From contig CM028328.1 of the NCBI GenBank assembly GCA_016647705.1, forward strand, positions 2,228,501 through 2,292,500: a DNA stretch of 64,000 nucleotides, written 5' to 3'. The notes under the pieces are model-generated. The model was not told the origin of the DNA, ran no database searches, and was given only the letters and a program-made list of their open reading frames with translations. Of this stretch, positions 33,485 through 43,533 are shown piece by piece. Numbering within the stretch: position 1 is the stretch's first letter; every line of letters starts with the position of its first letter. This DNA is from Eucommia ulmoides. Lineage: Eukaryota; Streptophyta; Magnoliopsida; Garryales; Eucommiaceae. The translations under genes and the position numbers were made by a program.

Positions 33485-33983
33485 CAACATTCGCTCTGAA
33501 TTCAGGTGTCCATTTAAACATTCGGAGTGGAAAGTGATGAACGTACCATTGTTCTTTGAGCCACAAACACTAAAAATCTTCCTCTGAATACAATTGAATG
33601 AGAAGGTGCTTCGAGTCCAGAAAACTAATGTCGAAACCTGAAGACAAACCCAAAGCAAAGAACATCTTCTTTATGGATTCAAATTAAGGTCTTCCGTGAG
33701 TGAACTTGCCCACGAGAGTGTATTGAAATGGCGAAGCTAGTTTAGAAATTTCGTCTTCCGAAAAAAAGATTGTCGGTTCTCCTTTGTATTGTTGAACCTG
33801 TTTCGGATGAAGGATTGGATTGGGTTTATGGAGTAGACTGACAAAGGTTTTTTGAGCGAAAGAGGTGGTTAGTGAAGATTGAGGTTTGTGAATTGGAGGT
33901 GCCGGTGAAAGTGAAAGAGGAGGGGGGCTCGAAACGGGGAGCCTCTTTCTTTTTTTTAGATTGGATTGTATTTATCATTATAT

Positions 33984-34345
33984 GACTACATATAAGTTCC
34001 ACGATGGAAGGTTCAATTGGGTTGTGTTTTTTTTTAAAAAAATAAATAAATTCTTGGTGAATAATTCATAAATTTAAATTTTAGTCTATACAGTCCACGC
34101 GTTACATTATTTTTTTTGTAAGTTTAAATTATTATACTGCATAAAAATTACTGTAATTTTTTTATTAAAAAATTATAATAATTTTTTTTTTTTGCCTACA
34201 ATGACTTTAAATTTTTGACATAATTATTAAACTTATAAAAAAAATTATTATACTGACTCGATTAGCGAAATTTCAAATTCCAATTTTTTTGAGTTATAAC
34301 AACTTAATTGTAGTAAACCAAACGGAGTCTTATTCAAGACAGATT
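33984..34345. other. AT-rich intergenic DNA
   Basis: No gene seen; a short flank between the LINE and the SINE, with T-runs. Confidence 0.5.
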
Positions 34346-34354
34346 TTGGGCCGA

Positions 34355-34529
34355 TTTTTTTTTTTTTTGTATATTCAAAAGTGCTCCTATATCTATACAG
34401 TGTGAGACTAATCTCGCTATGGATATGCGATTTTTTTTCTTAATAAATATTTGTTTGTGAGTTCAAATTTATGACTTTGTAGAAGATTTTTTCAAACCTT
34501 GAGACAACCGGGCTTACCGCTACACTATG
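34355..34529 (-). mobile_element. tRNA-related SINE, copy 3, with clear target duplication
   Basis: On the minus strand the element begins CATAGTGTAGCGGTAAGCCC (box A-like TGTAGCGG), has a box B-like GGTTTGAAAA segment, the family's CGAGATTAGTCTCACACTGTAT block, and ends in a poly(A) tail (T-run 34355-34368 on the plus strand). The 9-bp duplication TTGGGCCGA flanks it exactly (34346-34354 and 34530-34538). It lies 90 bp upstream of the methyltransferase ATG, so its 5' end is in that gene's promoter or leader. Confidence 0.82.
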
Positions 34530-34619
34530 TTGGGCCGACCCTTTTCATTGAACTTTTCAGGCACAAAATAAGATCTGAACTCTGTGTTTCTTTCACATCA
34601 GAGAGAGAGAGGATCGGCG

Positions 34620-35318
34620 ATGAAATTCACCGACTCGCCGGTGATTGAGCTGCCGGTCGGCAATTCGCAGCTCTCCATCCAGCAAGACAACGGCTCCTTC
34701 CACGTGGGCACCTCTGTCTGGCCTTGTTCTCTCGTCCTCGTCAAGTTCGCCGAGCGATGGCACCCGACGACCGCCGCTGCGGCGCCTAACCCCTACGCCG
34801 CCCTCCTCGATTTCCGCAACAAGCGCGCGGTGGAACTCGGCACGGGCTGCGGCGTCGCCGGGATGGGACTCTTCCTTCTCGGCCTGACCGACATCGTCCT
34901 CACCGACATCGCTCCCGTCATGCCGGCCCTCAAACACAACCTCAAGCGCAACAAACCTGTTCTCGGAAAAACCCTAAAAACTTGCCAGCTGTACTGGACC
35001 AACCACGACCAAATCAAAGCCCTGTCGCCGCCGTTCGACGTCGTGATCGCCACCGACGTCGTCTACATCGAGGAGACCGTCGGACCACTCATATCCGCCA
35101 TGGAAGCTCTCGTCGGAGAAAATGGCGTCGTATTGCTGGGGTACCAACTCCGATCGCCGGAGGCTCACAGCCTCTTCTGGGAAATTTCCGGTAGGGTTTT
35201 TGAAATCGAGAAGGTGCCGCACGAGCATTTACATCCAGAATATGCGTACGAGGAAGCCGATGTCTATATACTGCGTAAGAAAAAAACAGTAGAAGAAGAA
35301 GAACAACACCACAATTGA
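34620..35318 (+). CDS. METTL21-type protein-lysine methyltransferase
   Basis: Intronless, 232 residues, Methyltransf_16 family of SAM-dependent class I methyltransferases that modify lysines of chaperones and AAA ATPases (METTL21A, VCP-KMT/METTL21D group). Features seen: an N-terminal substrate-side segment GTSVWPCSLVLVKF (30-43); SAM motif I VELGTGCGVAGMG (71-83); the acidic loop VLTD (93-96); the family motif FDVVIATDVVYIEETV (139-154) with the DVVY form of D/E-x-x-Y/F; and a late strand VVLLGYQLRSPEAHSLFW. The ATG chosen lies just after GAGAGAGAGAGGATCGGCG and starts the conserved fold; no upstream in-frame ATG exists. GC content is far above the flanks. The substrate cannot be told from the sequence. 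Confidence 0.9.
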   Translation: MKFTDSPVIELPVGNSQLSIQQDNGSFHVGTSVWPCSLVLVKFAERWHPTTAAAAPNPYAALLDFRNKRAVELGTGCGVAGMGLFLLGLTDIVLTDIAPVMPALKHNLKRNKPVLGKTLKTCQLYWTNHDQIKALSPPFDVVIATDVVYIEETVGPLISAMEALVGENGVVLLGYQLRSPEAHSLFWEISGRVFEIEKVPHEHLHPEYAYEEADVYILRKKKTVEEEEQHHN

Positions 35319-35739
35319 TTATTACAGGTTTTAATCTTAAAACTGAGAATTCATTTGTGTAATGTCTGAATTTTAGGGTTTCAATTTTAGTTCATTTTCC
35401 GTTTTGAAATTTCTGATTAAATTGTTGATTAGAAGAAGAATATGGATAAAATGATTCATGGGTTTTGTTTATTATATTTTTTTAAGATATGGTATGTCCG
35501 GGCGAATTTACGCGCACTAAATTCGCCCCTCGACTAACAACTCCTCAAGCAATCTCTCGAGGATGCACTTTCTTATATCGGTATGGTACATTCATTGTAT
35601 TCAAAATTAAATTTAAGATTTAATTGTAAGAAAGTCGATCTCTGATTGATTGACAAAGAAGTGATCCTCTTATGGACCGGACTAAAAACAAATGGTTGGG
35701 TCATTTTTGCTAGTACAACTTGGTCTATTAAGGTAGGTA
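35319..35739. other. Methyltransferase 3' flank
   Basis: Probable 3' UTR in the first 150 bases, then unrecognised sequence. No gene. Confidence 0.5.
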
Positions 35740-36620
35740 GTGTTTGGCATCACATAATTGGAATTGGAAATAAACTAAGGTAGTGTTTGGTTAATTTCTA
35801 ATTTCAATTCCAAAGGTTAGGTAGTGTTTGGATTCATTGAACTGGAGTCAAGGAATTAGAATTAGAAATGAACGTATGTAAAATTTAATAATTTTTTTTT
35901 ACGTATGTTCATTTCCAATTCTAACTCTAAACCTCCAATTCAGTGATGCCAAACACTACCTAAGGTTGCGTTTGGTAGCACGGAATTGAAGCTTGGCATA
36001 GTGAGCCACCAGTGGGAGGCTTGTACGACGGGCTATTAGCTTAGTGGTAGAGCGTGCTCGAATCGAAAGCTCTGTGTTCTCCTTCCCCATACCAGATTGA
36101 AAACAACCACCTTGAGTCATTTACATTGATTGAGGAATCGTACTTGTCACGTTGAACCATGTCCATCACCGGTGAAAGAAAACCCTAAAATGGGGGGCGC
36201 CCACTACAAACCCCGAAAAGTGCTTGGGACCGGAGTTTTGCCTATCCGGTGAGAACAACCTTTTTTCCGACGCTCTCTCTGTACATAGGCAAACAAGAGT
36301 TGAAATTGAAATGAATTTACTTTTGCATGCATTTATTTTTCAATTCTGATTCCGAACCTCTAATTCCATGAAACCAAACACTACTTAAGGATAAGTTTGG
36401 TAATGGGGGATTGAAGTCTTGGAATTTGAATTAGAAATGAACGCATGTAAATTTTAATAATTTTAATTTTGTTACGTGTGCTCATTTTCAATTATGATTT
36501 TGAACCTCCAATTCCATGATACCAAACACCACCTAACATTGTGTTTGTTAGCACGGAATTGAAGCCATGGAATTGGAATTTGAAATAACATAGATAAATT
36601 TAGATTTTTACATGTGTTCA
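35740..36620. mobile_element. Cluster of GGTAGTGTTTGG MITEs with a tRNA-like insertion
   Basis: At least three related MITE copies. The first (about 35747-35962) has perfect 18-bp ends GGTAGTGTTTGGCATCAC / GTGATGCCAAACACTACC and a smaller related fragment within. The second (about 35966-36385) starts GCGTTTGGTAGCACGGAATTGAAG and ends CCATGAAACCAAACACTAC, but is split by an unrelated block of about 290 bp (36000-36290). The third runs about 36390-36535, and a partial fourth follows from 36541. Related ends recur at 40793-40975 and 22985-23095, both in introns. Confidence 0.7.
36000..36290 (+). mobile_element. Possible SINE-like insertion with a tRNA-like box A
   Basis: GGGCTATTAGCTTAGTGGTA at 36030 carries the box A consensus TAGCTTAGTGG (36037-36047), and GCTCGAATC follows at 36055. 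The second motif is too close to box A to be a normal box B, so the head may be deleted. The body contains ACCGGTGAAAGAAAACCC and a later ATCCGGTGAGAACAACC. No target duplication was confirmed. Confidence 0.3.
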
Positions 36621-38018
36621 TTTCTAATTCCTTGCAATCAAATACTAACAATAATTCTAATTTCAAAACTCCAATTCTGTCTCTTTAAGTCTTTAATTGT
36701 AGACTAACGTGAAAACATTAAAACGAAAGTGTACCTTTCGGATTCGAAAGATTCGTTTACAACCCGTTTTTCGTTTCTTCTATTATCGGCAAGAAAAATA
36801 TTACTATAGTATTTTTTGATAATATCTACGCACTCACTAATCAAGACCACTTAAATTTTCTGTAATCTGATGTGAATAGAAACCTTAGAGGTATCAATGT
36901 ATATTTATAGAAAAAATCCCAAATGGTGTGTCCGTTTTAATGGATGTCTACCGAATAGACGTGATCCTTGAAATTAAGAAGTGCACACATTCACATGGTG
37001 ACTATCTATGAAACATGGGACCTATGTGGACGCTCCACAGGTCGATCTGACCCGCTCCATAATTCAACATTAATTATGATTTTTTGTATTGGAAAAATGT
37101 TAGGTTTATCCTACATCGGATGTGGAAGGAGTTGGTGATTAAATTATAAATGTGGGAGAAAGTTTCACCTTGCGAGTTAGTTTTTGGGGTTGAGAGATGC
37201 CCAAGACTATCCTACCAAAACGATATTGGCACACCCTCACGAATATTCAACTATGCTAAACGTTCACTATTTTTCTTTTTCATAGAACAATATCATTGGA
37301 GTGCAACTGACTATTTGTACAGTGTCAATTTTTTACTTGTAGTGCAAAGTACGAAAAATCAATTAAAATATCTAATAAACTCCCTAAAACAAATTATTCT
37401 CCCCTCAACTAATTTTTTGAATCCGTAACTATTTTGAAATTAATTATTGATTTAAGCCCTCGTTTGGTTTGCAATTTTATGAATCAAATTCTAGATAAAT
37501 TATAAATAAATAGTCGTTTTCGATAAGAATTCGATTTTAATGTATTCTTTTAAAACAAAATTGAAATTTGAAGCCAAACATGCCCTTAAATTGGTCTCAA
37601 CCACTTCAAATTCATGTTTAATAAATTTGAAATGAAAATTTCATGCCTCAATTTTCACTAGGTGGGCTCACCAAACCCTTTCACATTGGGAGAGAAAAGC
37701 AGCCACATGAACCTTGATGGAGCGTGTCCCCCACGTCTATTGGATGCGAGTAGTCTTTCACATGAACATAAATAATCCGACGGTTCAGATTTAAGCTTAA
37801 AAAATAAACGATTGAGATTGAACTCGTTCAACCAATCAACCCACGGGCTTCAATTTTTTTTTTATATTACTCGACTCACTCAATAACTTAATTATTAATT
37901 TTTTTTTTATTATTATTTTTACACGTACAAATTCAAAAACTGATATGACTTAAATATCTGTAGTATATTAGTAAATAAAAATCAAATAGAGTGATTTTAA
38001 AATTAATATTCACAAAAG

Positions 38019-38060
<42 letters not shown>

Positions 38061-38689
38061 ATTTTATTTTTCTTCATAAAATTCAACCAAATGAACTTTA
38101 AATCATAAATACCAATGAATAAATGGTTGACAAAACTTCACTCAACATGTTTTTGAAAAAATCAACCACTACTACCACATGCATTAATTGTAGTATTTAT
38201 ACTACCATGTAATATGTAATGACATAAAACAATATGGCTAGATTTATTTCTAGATTTCTAAATTTAATTTTTCAATTTTTAATTTTAAAAACAAGTTTTG
38301 CTAGACAGTTCAGAAACTTAAACTTTTTGCACACGCAGTCTATGTTTTAAAATATTTAAAAAAAAAAAAATCAATTTTACTGCATTACGTGAAAAATCAT
38401 TACATTGTTTTTCATGTAAAAAAATACAGTGATTTTCATATAGCGCATAACTTTGAATTTTTGATAGAGTTGTTCAATGTCTCGAAGAAATATTGTAATG
38501 ACTAGGTTGGATGAATAATAAGCCGCGAATTTTGGGATCCTTGGCAAAAAATTCTATTTGTTATTTTTTCACTGTAAAGCAAAATATTGAGATATAGTTG
38601 GTGGTAGCTCCTAAAAGTCGCACTAAATCAAATAAGTACTTTAGTTATGGTCCAATCTATTAGAGTTCATTCAAACTGATGTTCCAATT
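36621..38689. other. Intergenic DNA with element fragments
   Basis: No gene. 37099-37230 (TGTTAGGTTTATCCTACATC, GGATGTGGAAGGAG) reads like the left end of a short LTR or TRIM. 37452-37590 is a small MITE with GCCCTCGTTTGGTTTGC / GCCAAACATGCCC ends. A (TA)n tract sits at 38025-38058. The rest is AT-rich and unrecognised. Confidence 0.5.
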
Positions 38690-39180
38690 AGGATTACATT
38701 GCCAACCGTCACTGTCACCAAATTCCCACTGTTGAATCCCGGTTACTGTTGGCCACCGTTTGTCAAACCTCCATTTGCCATTTTTTAGTTATTTTATTAT
38801 TTTAGTATCATTTTTAATTATATTTTTTTTAAAGTTATATTAACTAATTTATCGATTGTCAGATGCTTAAAATCACACGAACGTAACTAATAAAATACAA
38901 TAAAAGATGTAACTAATAAATACACCAAAAAATATAGCTAAAAAAATATTAAAAAAAAAAAATCGTTTATCTAAAAAAAAATACTAAAACTACACGAAAA
39001 ATTAGATACGTTTAACTAAAGAAAAATCCGGAGGTCAGTGGAAGAACTATAACGACTAGACACCTGAGATCCGTCAACGAGACGCTAGACGGTGCCAGCG
39101 GTGGACAACGATACAAACTTTAATCAAAATCATTTAACTAGCGATATAAGAAAGTATTGACCACGAGACTAAAAGAGAAG
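38690..39180. repeat. Dispersed repeat shared with 15985-16510
   Basis: Same order of blocks as the 15985 copy: GCCAACCGTCACTG start, ACGTAACTAATAAAATAC body, ATCATTTAACTAGCGATATAAG and GTATTGACCACGAGACTAAAA end. No coding capacity. Confidence 0.65.
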
Positions 39181-39986
39181 GTTAAAGAAAAGGAAGAAAA
39201 TTTTAAATTCCATTTTGTTGGGGGGTAGAAAGTGCAATTTTAATGGTTGATGCGGTCACTGTTCATCCTCCAGATCGATACGTTTAGAGAGAGAAAGAGG
39301 CGAAGCAAAATCGTATCGCACATAAGCACAAACTCATTCGTGAATCAAAATCGTTCGGATTTCAAAGCATCTGACACTACTAACCCTTCAAATTTCCTCG
39401 CTCTCCTACTTTATTTGTTTCTCTCTCTACAAATTTTTTTCGATAAAAGAAAAGAAATATTTTTTTTTAAAATTATTAATCAAAGTTTTTTTAGTGAGAG
39501 AAATGGGAGAGAGAGAGACTGTTCGTTCGTTTGTTCGTAGTTTCTCTTTTAATCCAAAATTCCAATTCCAACGACGACACCATCTTTTACTTCTAATTAT
39601 TAGTATTTTTTTTGTTCCTGCTTCCTTTTTTTCTCCAAAAGATTTCGTACTAATACTAATAATAATCCCATTTATTTATTATGGGTGTTCCTCAAATCTC
39701 ACCGCACATCTCCATCACAGTTCTTCTTGCTATTCTAGATCATATAGAGAGAGAAAGTCTCTCATCGAAGTCTTCAAGATAGATAGATAGAGAGAGAGAG
39801 ATTTTTCGTCGTCCCCCTTTTTTTTTCCGTCAATTCCAACCCACCCTTGTACCGATATACGAACCCTAGTTTGATGGGTTTGATGGGTTTGGTTTGATCC
39901 GTGGAGTTTGATTTCGATCTTGTGGTGGGTGTTGGAAACCCTAATTTTTTGTTGGGTTTGAAGTGAAGATTTGATCTCGTTTGGAA
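39181..39986 (+). promoter_or_regulatory. Promoter and 5' leader region of the RLT gene, with upstream ORFs
   Basis: GA/CT-rich tracts (39484-39520 and 39730-39800) and pyrimidine-rich stretches suggest a leader of several hundred bases. A complete 7-codon upstream ORF (MGLMGLV, ATG at 39874, stop ending 39897) lies 89 bases before the main ATG. The transcription start and any leader intron are unknown. Confidence 0.5.
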
Positions 39987-42900
39987 ATGGAGGCTGTTGG
40001 TGGTTCTGGGGATGGTGGCGGCGGCGGCGGCGGGGGGTCGGATGGGGGGGAGAAGCAGAAGGCGGCGGCGGCGGAGGGAGAGACTAAGGTCAAGCGTAAA
40101 ATGAAGACTGCTTCTCAGTTGGAGATTCTTGAGAGAACTTATGCAGGTTTGTTATAATTTGATCTTTCCCTTCAAGATTTGTTTTCTCTTTTGTCTGAAT
40201 CGATTCAATTTGAGTTCGAATTTGGTGCAGTCGAGACATACCCGTCGGAGACGTTGAGAGCAGAGCTGTCGGTGAAGTTGGGTCTCTCCGATCGGCAGTT
40301 ACAGATGTGGTTCTGTCACCGGAGGTTGAAGGACAGGAAGGCACCCACTGCCAAGCGGCCAAGAAAGGATGCTTCTCCGGCGACTGTTATGGCTTCTTCC
40401 GGTGGTGGAGCTGCAGAGGAAACTGCAGCGGCAGTTGAGGCCGGGAATGAGCCTGGTTCCGGGTCGGCTTCCGGGTCAAGTTCGTTCAGACATGCTGTTG
40501 CTCGAACTGGGACAGCTATTCCTAGGATTAGTGCTGACATGCCGGCATTAAAGAGGTACTATGAACCACCTCAGGCAATCTCAGAGCTTAAGGCAATTGC
40601 TTTTGTGGAGGCACAGCTCGGGGAGACACTGAGAGAAGATGGTCCGATACTTGGAATGGAGTTCGATCCGTTGCCACCTGGCGCATTTGGGACGCCCATC
40701 GGTAATTTTCTTACATTGTTCTTGTCTGTCTGAATCTGTTATTGTAATGAATATCGAAAGCTTGTATTTAGGGTTTAGCAATTGTAAAGGTAGTGTTTGG
40801 TTGCTCGGAATTGAGGCTTTCAAATTGGAATGGTAAATGAATGCATGCAATTTTTTTTGTTTTAGGGTTTATCGATTGTTCCAATTGGTTTATGACATGT
40901 TTAAGGTAGTGTTTGGTAGCACAAATTTGAGGTGTGAATACGAGTTTTTTCAATTCCGCGCAGCCAAACACAGTCGACACAGAGTAATGTAAATAAGATA
41001 AAGCGGTTTATAAATGGTTTAGTGGATTCCTTTTTCGTAATTGGCTTGATTAAGGTTAATCTCGTTGGTTAGGTTGGTACCGGCCATATCAGTTAAGGCA
41101 TGTTTGGTTGGAGGTAATGGAATTGAATTATTATGATGAAATAGAACTGAACTTCGATGTGGAGTTTGATTAACGTTTCTGATTTTTTGTTTCTACTCCC
41201 AATATAATGGGATGAGAATTTTGTTTCCGTTTTGGAGTATTCTTATAAGAATTGTGTTTGGGAACGATAATTATTCTTAAAATATTTATATAACTCCTCA
41301 GAACAAAAATAAAAAAATGCTTTTGGTTGCAACTAATCTTGGATCGTTATATATAAATATACATGCATGTGTGATAGAAAGAGAGATAAGATGAGAGAAG
41401 AAGATGAAGATATGCGGCAGCGGTGGTGGTGGATCGACGTGGTGGTGGTCGGCGCGGTGATGGTTCACAACAATTATCTTTATGAAATAGATTGAGAATA
41501 GTTTTGTGGGAGTGAATAGGAAACAAGATTTTTTTGTTCCTCAAATTCTTAAGGAACTTCAGAATTACTCCCCAAATTTTGAGAAATATTTGGGAACAGA
41601 AACCTGTTTATCAAACATGTTTCTGTACATAATCCCAAATTTCTGGAAGCAAGAATAGAAATCAAGGAGCGGAAACACACTAAACAAACGGGGCTTGAAT
41701 TGACATCCATTTAAATTTTGATTTCATTTCATCATAATTCAATTTCGTTGCCTTCAAATCAACCAAACATATGCCTTTATACCTTCAACCAAACCTGCCC
41801 TCAGGGCTTAGTTGTTGTCTTATGTCTTTAAGTTCCTCTTTAACTTGATGAGATTGACAGTTCTTATTGAATCTCGATTGCAGAACAAAGGAAGCCTGCC
41901 ACACGGCCTTATGAGCCGAAATATTATGACCGTCCAGAGGCCAAAGCAATCAAGGTTAGCCTGATATGCTGTTCATATATTTGTTACCCTCTCTCTTCCT
42001 AAAATATTTTCTGGTTTGAATACGCACAAAGTTTTTGGCGGTGATTGAATATATTTTATTTTACTCTACTGCCCTTATTAAAAATGTGTTGAAAGTTTTG
42101 AAATTTGAATGAATGGTTGAGAAGAGGGTCAGCTTGGAAAAGGGATAAAATATTTTAGTTATATTAACTAAGATATTAAATGCAAATTCCTCATGTAGTT
42201 ATAGTTGAAAATAAATCGATAGATTCAATCTAGTTAATGTTAACTAAATAACTAAAAACTTATTTGAAGGATTAAAAATAGAAGGATGAAAAACTTTGGC
42301 GCTAAAAAAAGACTTGTGATTAACCAATTTTGAGGACAATCTACTAATTTTCCCAAATTTCAATCATTTAGGGTGCCGGAAGGGCTTTGCACGAGTACCA
42401 ATTTCTTCCGGAACAACCCTCTGTGAGGAACGATACATATGAAAGAGCCGTGTCGTCTCATTACTATACCTCCTCAAATGAGGCTCCCGTTGCCAGGACT
42501 CCATTATCAGGAGGACGGTCTTATGGCAATGAGCAAGCGACCTCCGGATATGGCTCACAAAATCAGATGCCGAGTCTAAGCCTCTTGCCTCAGCAAGGAG
42601 GAAAGCAAGGAGAGTATGAAGTTCAAAGGAAGAACACTTTTCCAAACATGGCTATGGATGCTCAATTCAATGCTCACCCTAATATCGGGTTGGAAAATCA
42701 ATTCATACAGTCTGAAAGGCGGATGAACCACGATGAGGAAGTTTCAAGAATCGAGAAGAAAAGAAAGGTTGGTTGTTGTTTGTTTTTTTCGGGTTCTTAC
42801 TTTTTATCCTATTTACAGAGCAATTTATGTTTTAGTCCTTACTGCTAATTTAGTTGATTTTAACTATAATATCAAATACAAATTCAACATCGAGATAAGT

Positions 42901-43476
42901 TCAATGTAGTTGATATTAATTGAAAGATTAAATGTTATTTCAAAGGAGTAAAAAAATATAGAGAAAATTTGATGAAAAAATTATAAGTGGATTATTTCAA
43001 GGATAATCAAATAATTTCTGCTTTTTGGTATGTTTTTACGTTAAATGTATCTATTGAAGCAAAATCAGTATTTTTTATCTTTTTTTTTTTTTTGATCTTT
43101 TGTAGAGTGATGAGGCTAGGATAGCGAGGGAAGTTGAAGCCCATGAGAAAAGGATTCGAAAAGAGCTCGAAAAGCAAGACATATTGAGACGAAAGGTTTT
43201 TTTTCCTCTTATTTTTTTTAATGATTTTTTCCATCCATTGTGGTTTTAAAAACTGTGAACTGATATTATAAATCTTTGTATCTCAAGAGAGAAGAACAAA
43301 TGAGGAAAGAAATGGAGAGACAGGACCGAGAAAGAAGGAAGGAGGAGGAAAGGCTGTTACGTGAAAAGCAACGGGAGGAGGAGAGATATCAGAGAGAACA
43401 AAGGCGTGAAATGGAACGAAGAGAGAAGTTCTTACAAAAAGAATCTATGAGAGTAAGTTTTTATTTATTTTTTAAT

Positions 43477-43533
<57 letters not shown>

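Larger units (their letters stand above)
31570..33950 (-). pseudogene. LINE ORF1 (DUF4283 / CCHC zinc knuckle), rearranged
   Basis: The frame 33566-32403 shows LKEQWYVHHFPLRMFKWTPEF, APIWVKFEFLPIHLHNKESLL, RVCVEVDLRRPLLKRLWIG and a zinc knuckle CTHCSKQSHAKAVC (C-x2-C-x4-H-x4-C), the hallmark of plant LINE ORF1 RNA-binding proteins. The DUF4283 end plus knuckle occurs twice because of a tandem duplication. The 3' part (31908-31570) is a low-complexity Ser/Pro/Lys-rich tail. Frameshifts remove the N-terminus, though its sequence can still be seen up to about 33.95 kb. Confidence 0.85.
26997..33965 (-). mobile_element. Nearly full-length, inactive plant LINE, 7.0 kb, with 18-bp target duplication
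   Basis: The 18-bp sequence TTGTATTTATCATTATAT occurs on both sides (26979-26996 and 33966-33983), which sets the limits exactly. On the minus strand the order is ORF1 (DUF4283 plus CCHC knuckle), endonuclease, reverse transcriptase, zinc-finger RVT region and RNase H, the layout of plant L1-clade elements that carry an RNase H. The 3' end is an (AT)n tract rather than a plain A tail. Stops, frameshifts, a mutated RT active site, homopolymer runs and duplications show it is dead. Confidence 0.9.

Noticed and set aside
34593..34937. Minus-strand ORF opposite the methyltransferase gene
   Set aside because: It is a shadow of the GC-rich coding sequence; the plus-strand frame has the clear family motifs.
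36030..36064. A tRNA gene or plastid trnI fragment at GGGCTATTAGCTTAGTGG
   Set aside because: Only the first 25-30 bases resemble a tRNA; no anticodon stem, T-arm at normal spacing or acceptor 3' half follows. Kept only as a weak SINE-like insertion.
39494..39790. 98-codon ORF upstream of the RLT start as a separate small gene
   Set aside because: It depends on a non-ATG start, runs through GA- and T-rich leader-like sequence and shows no domain or splice structure.
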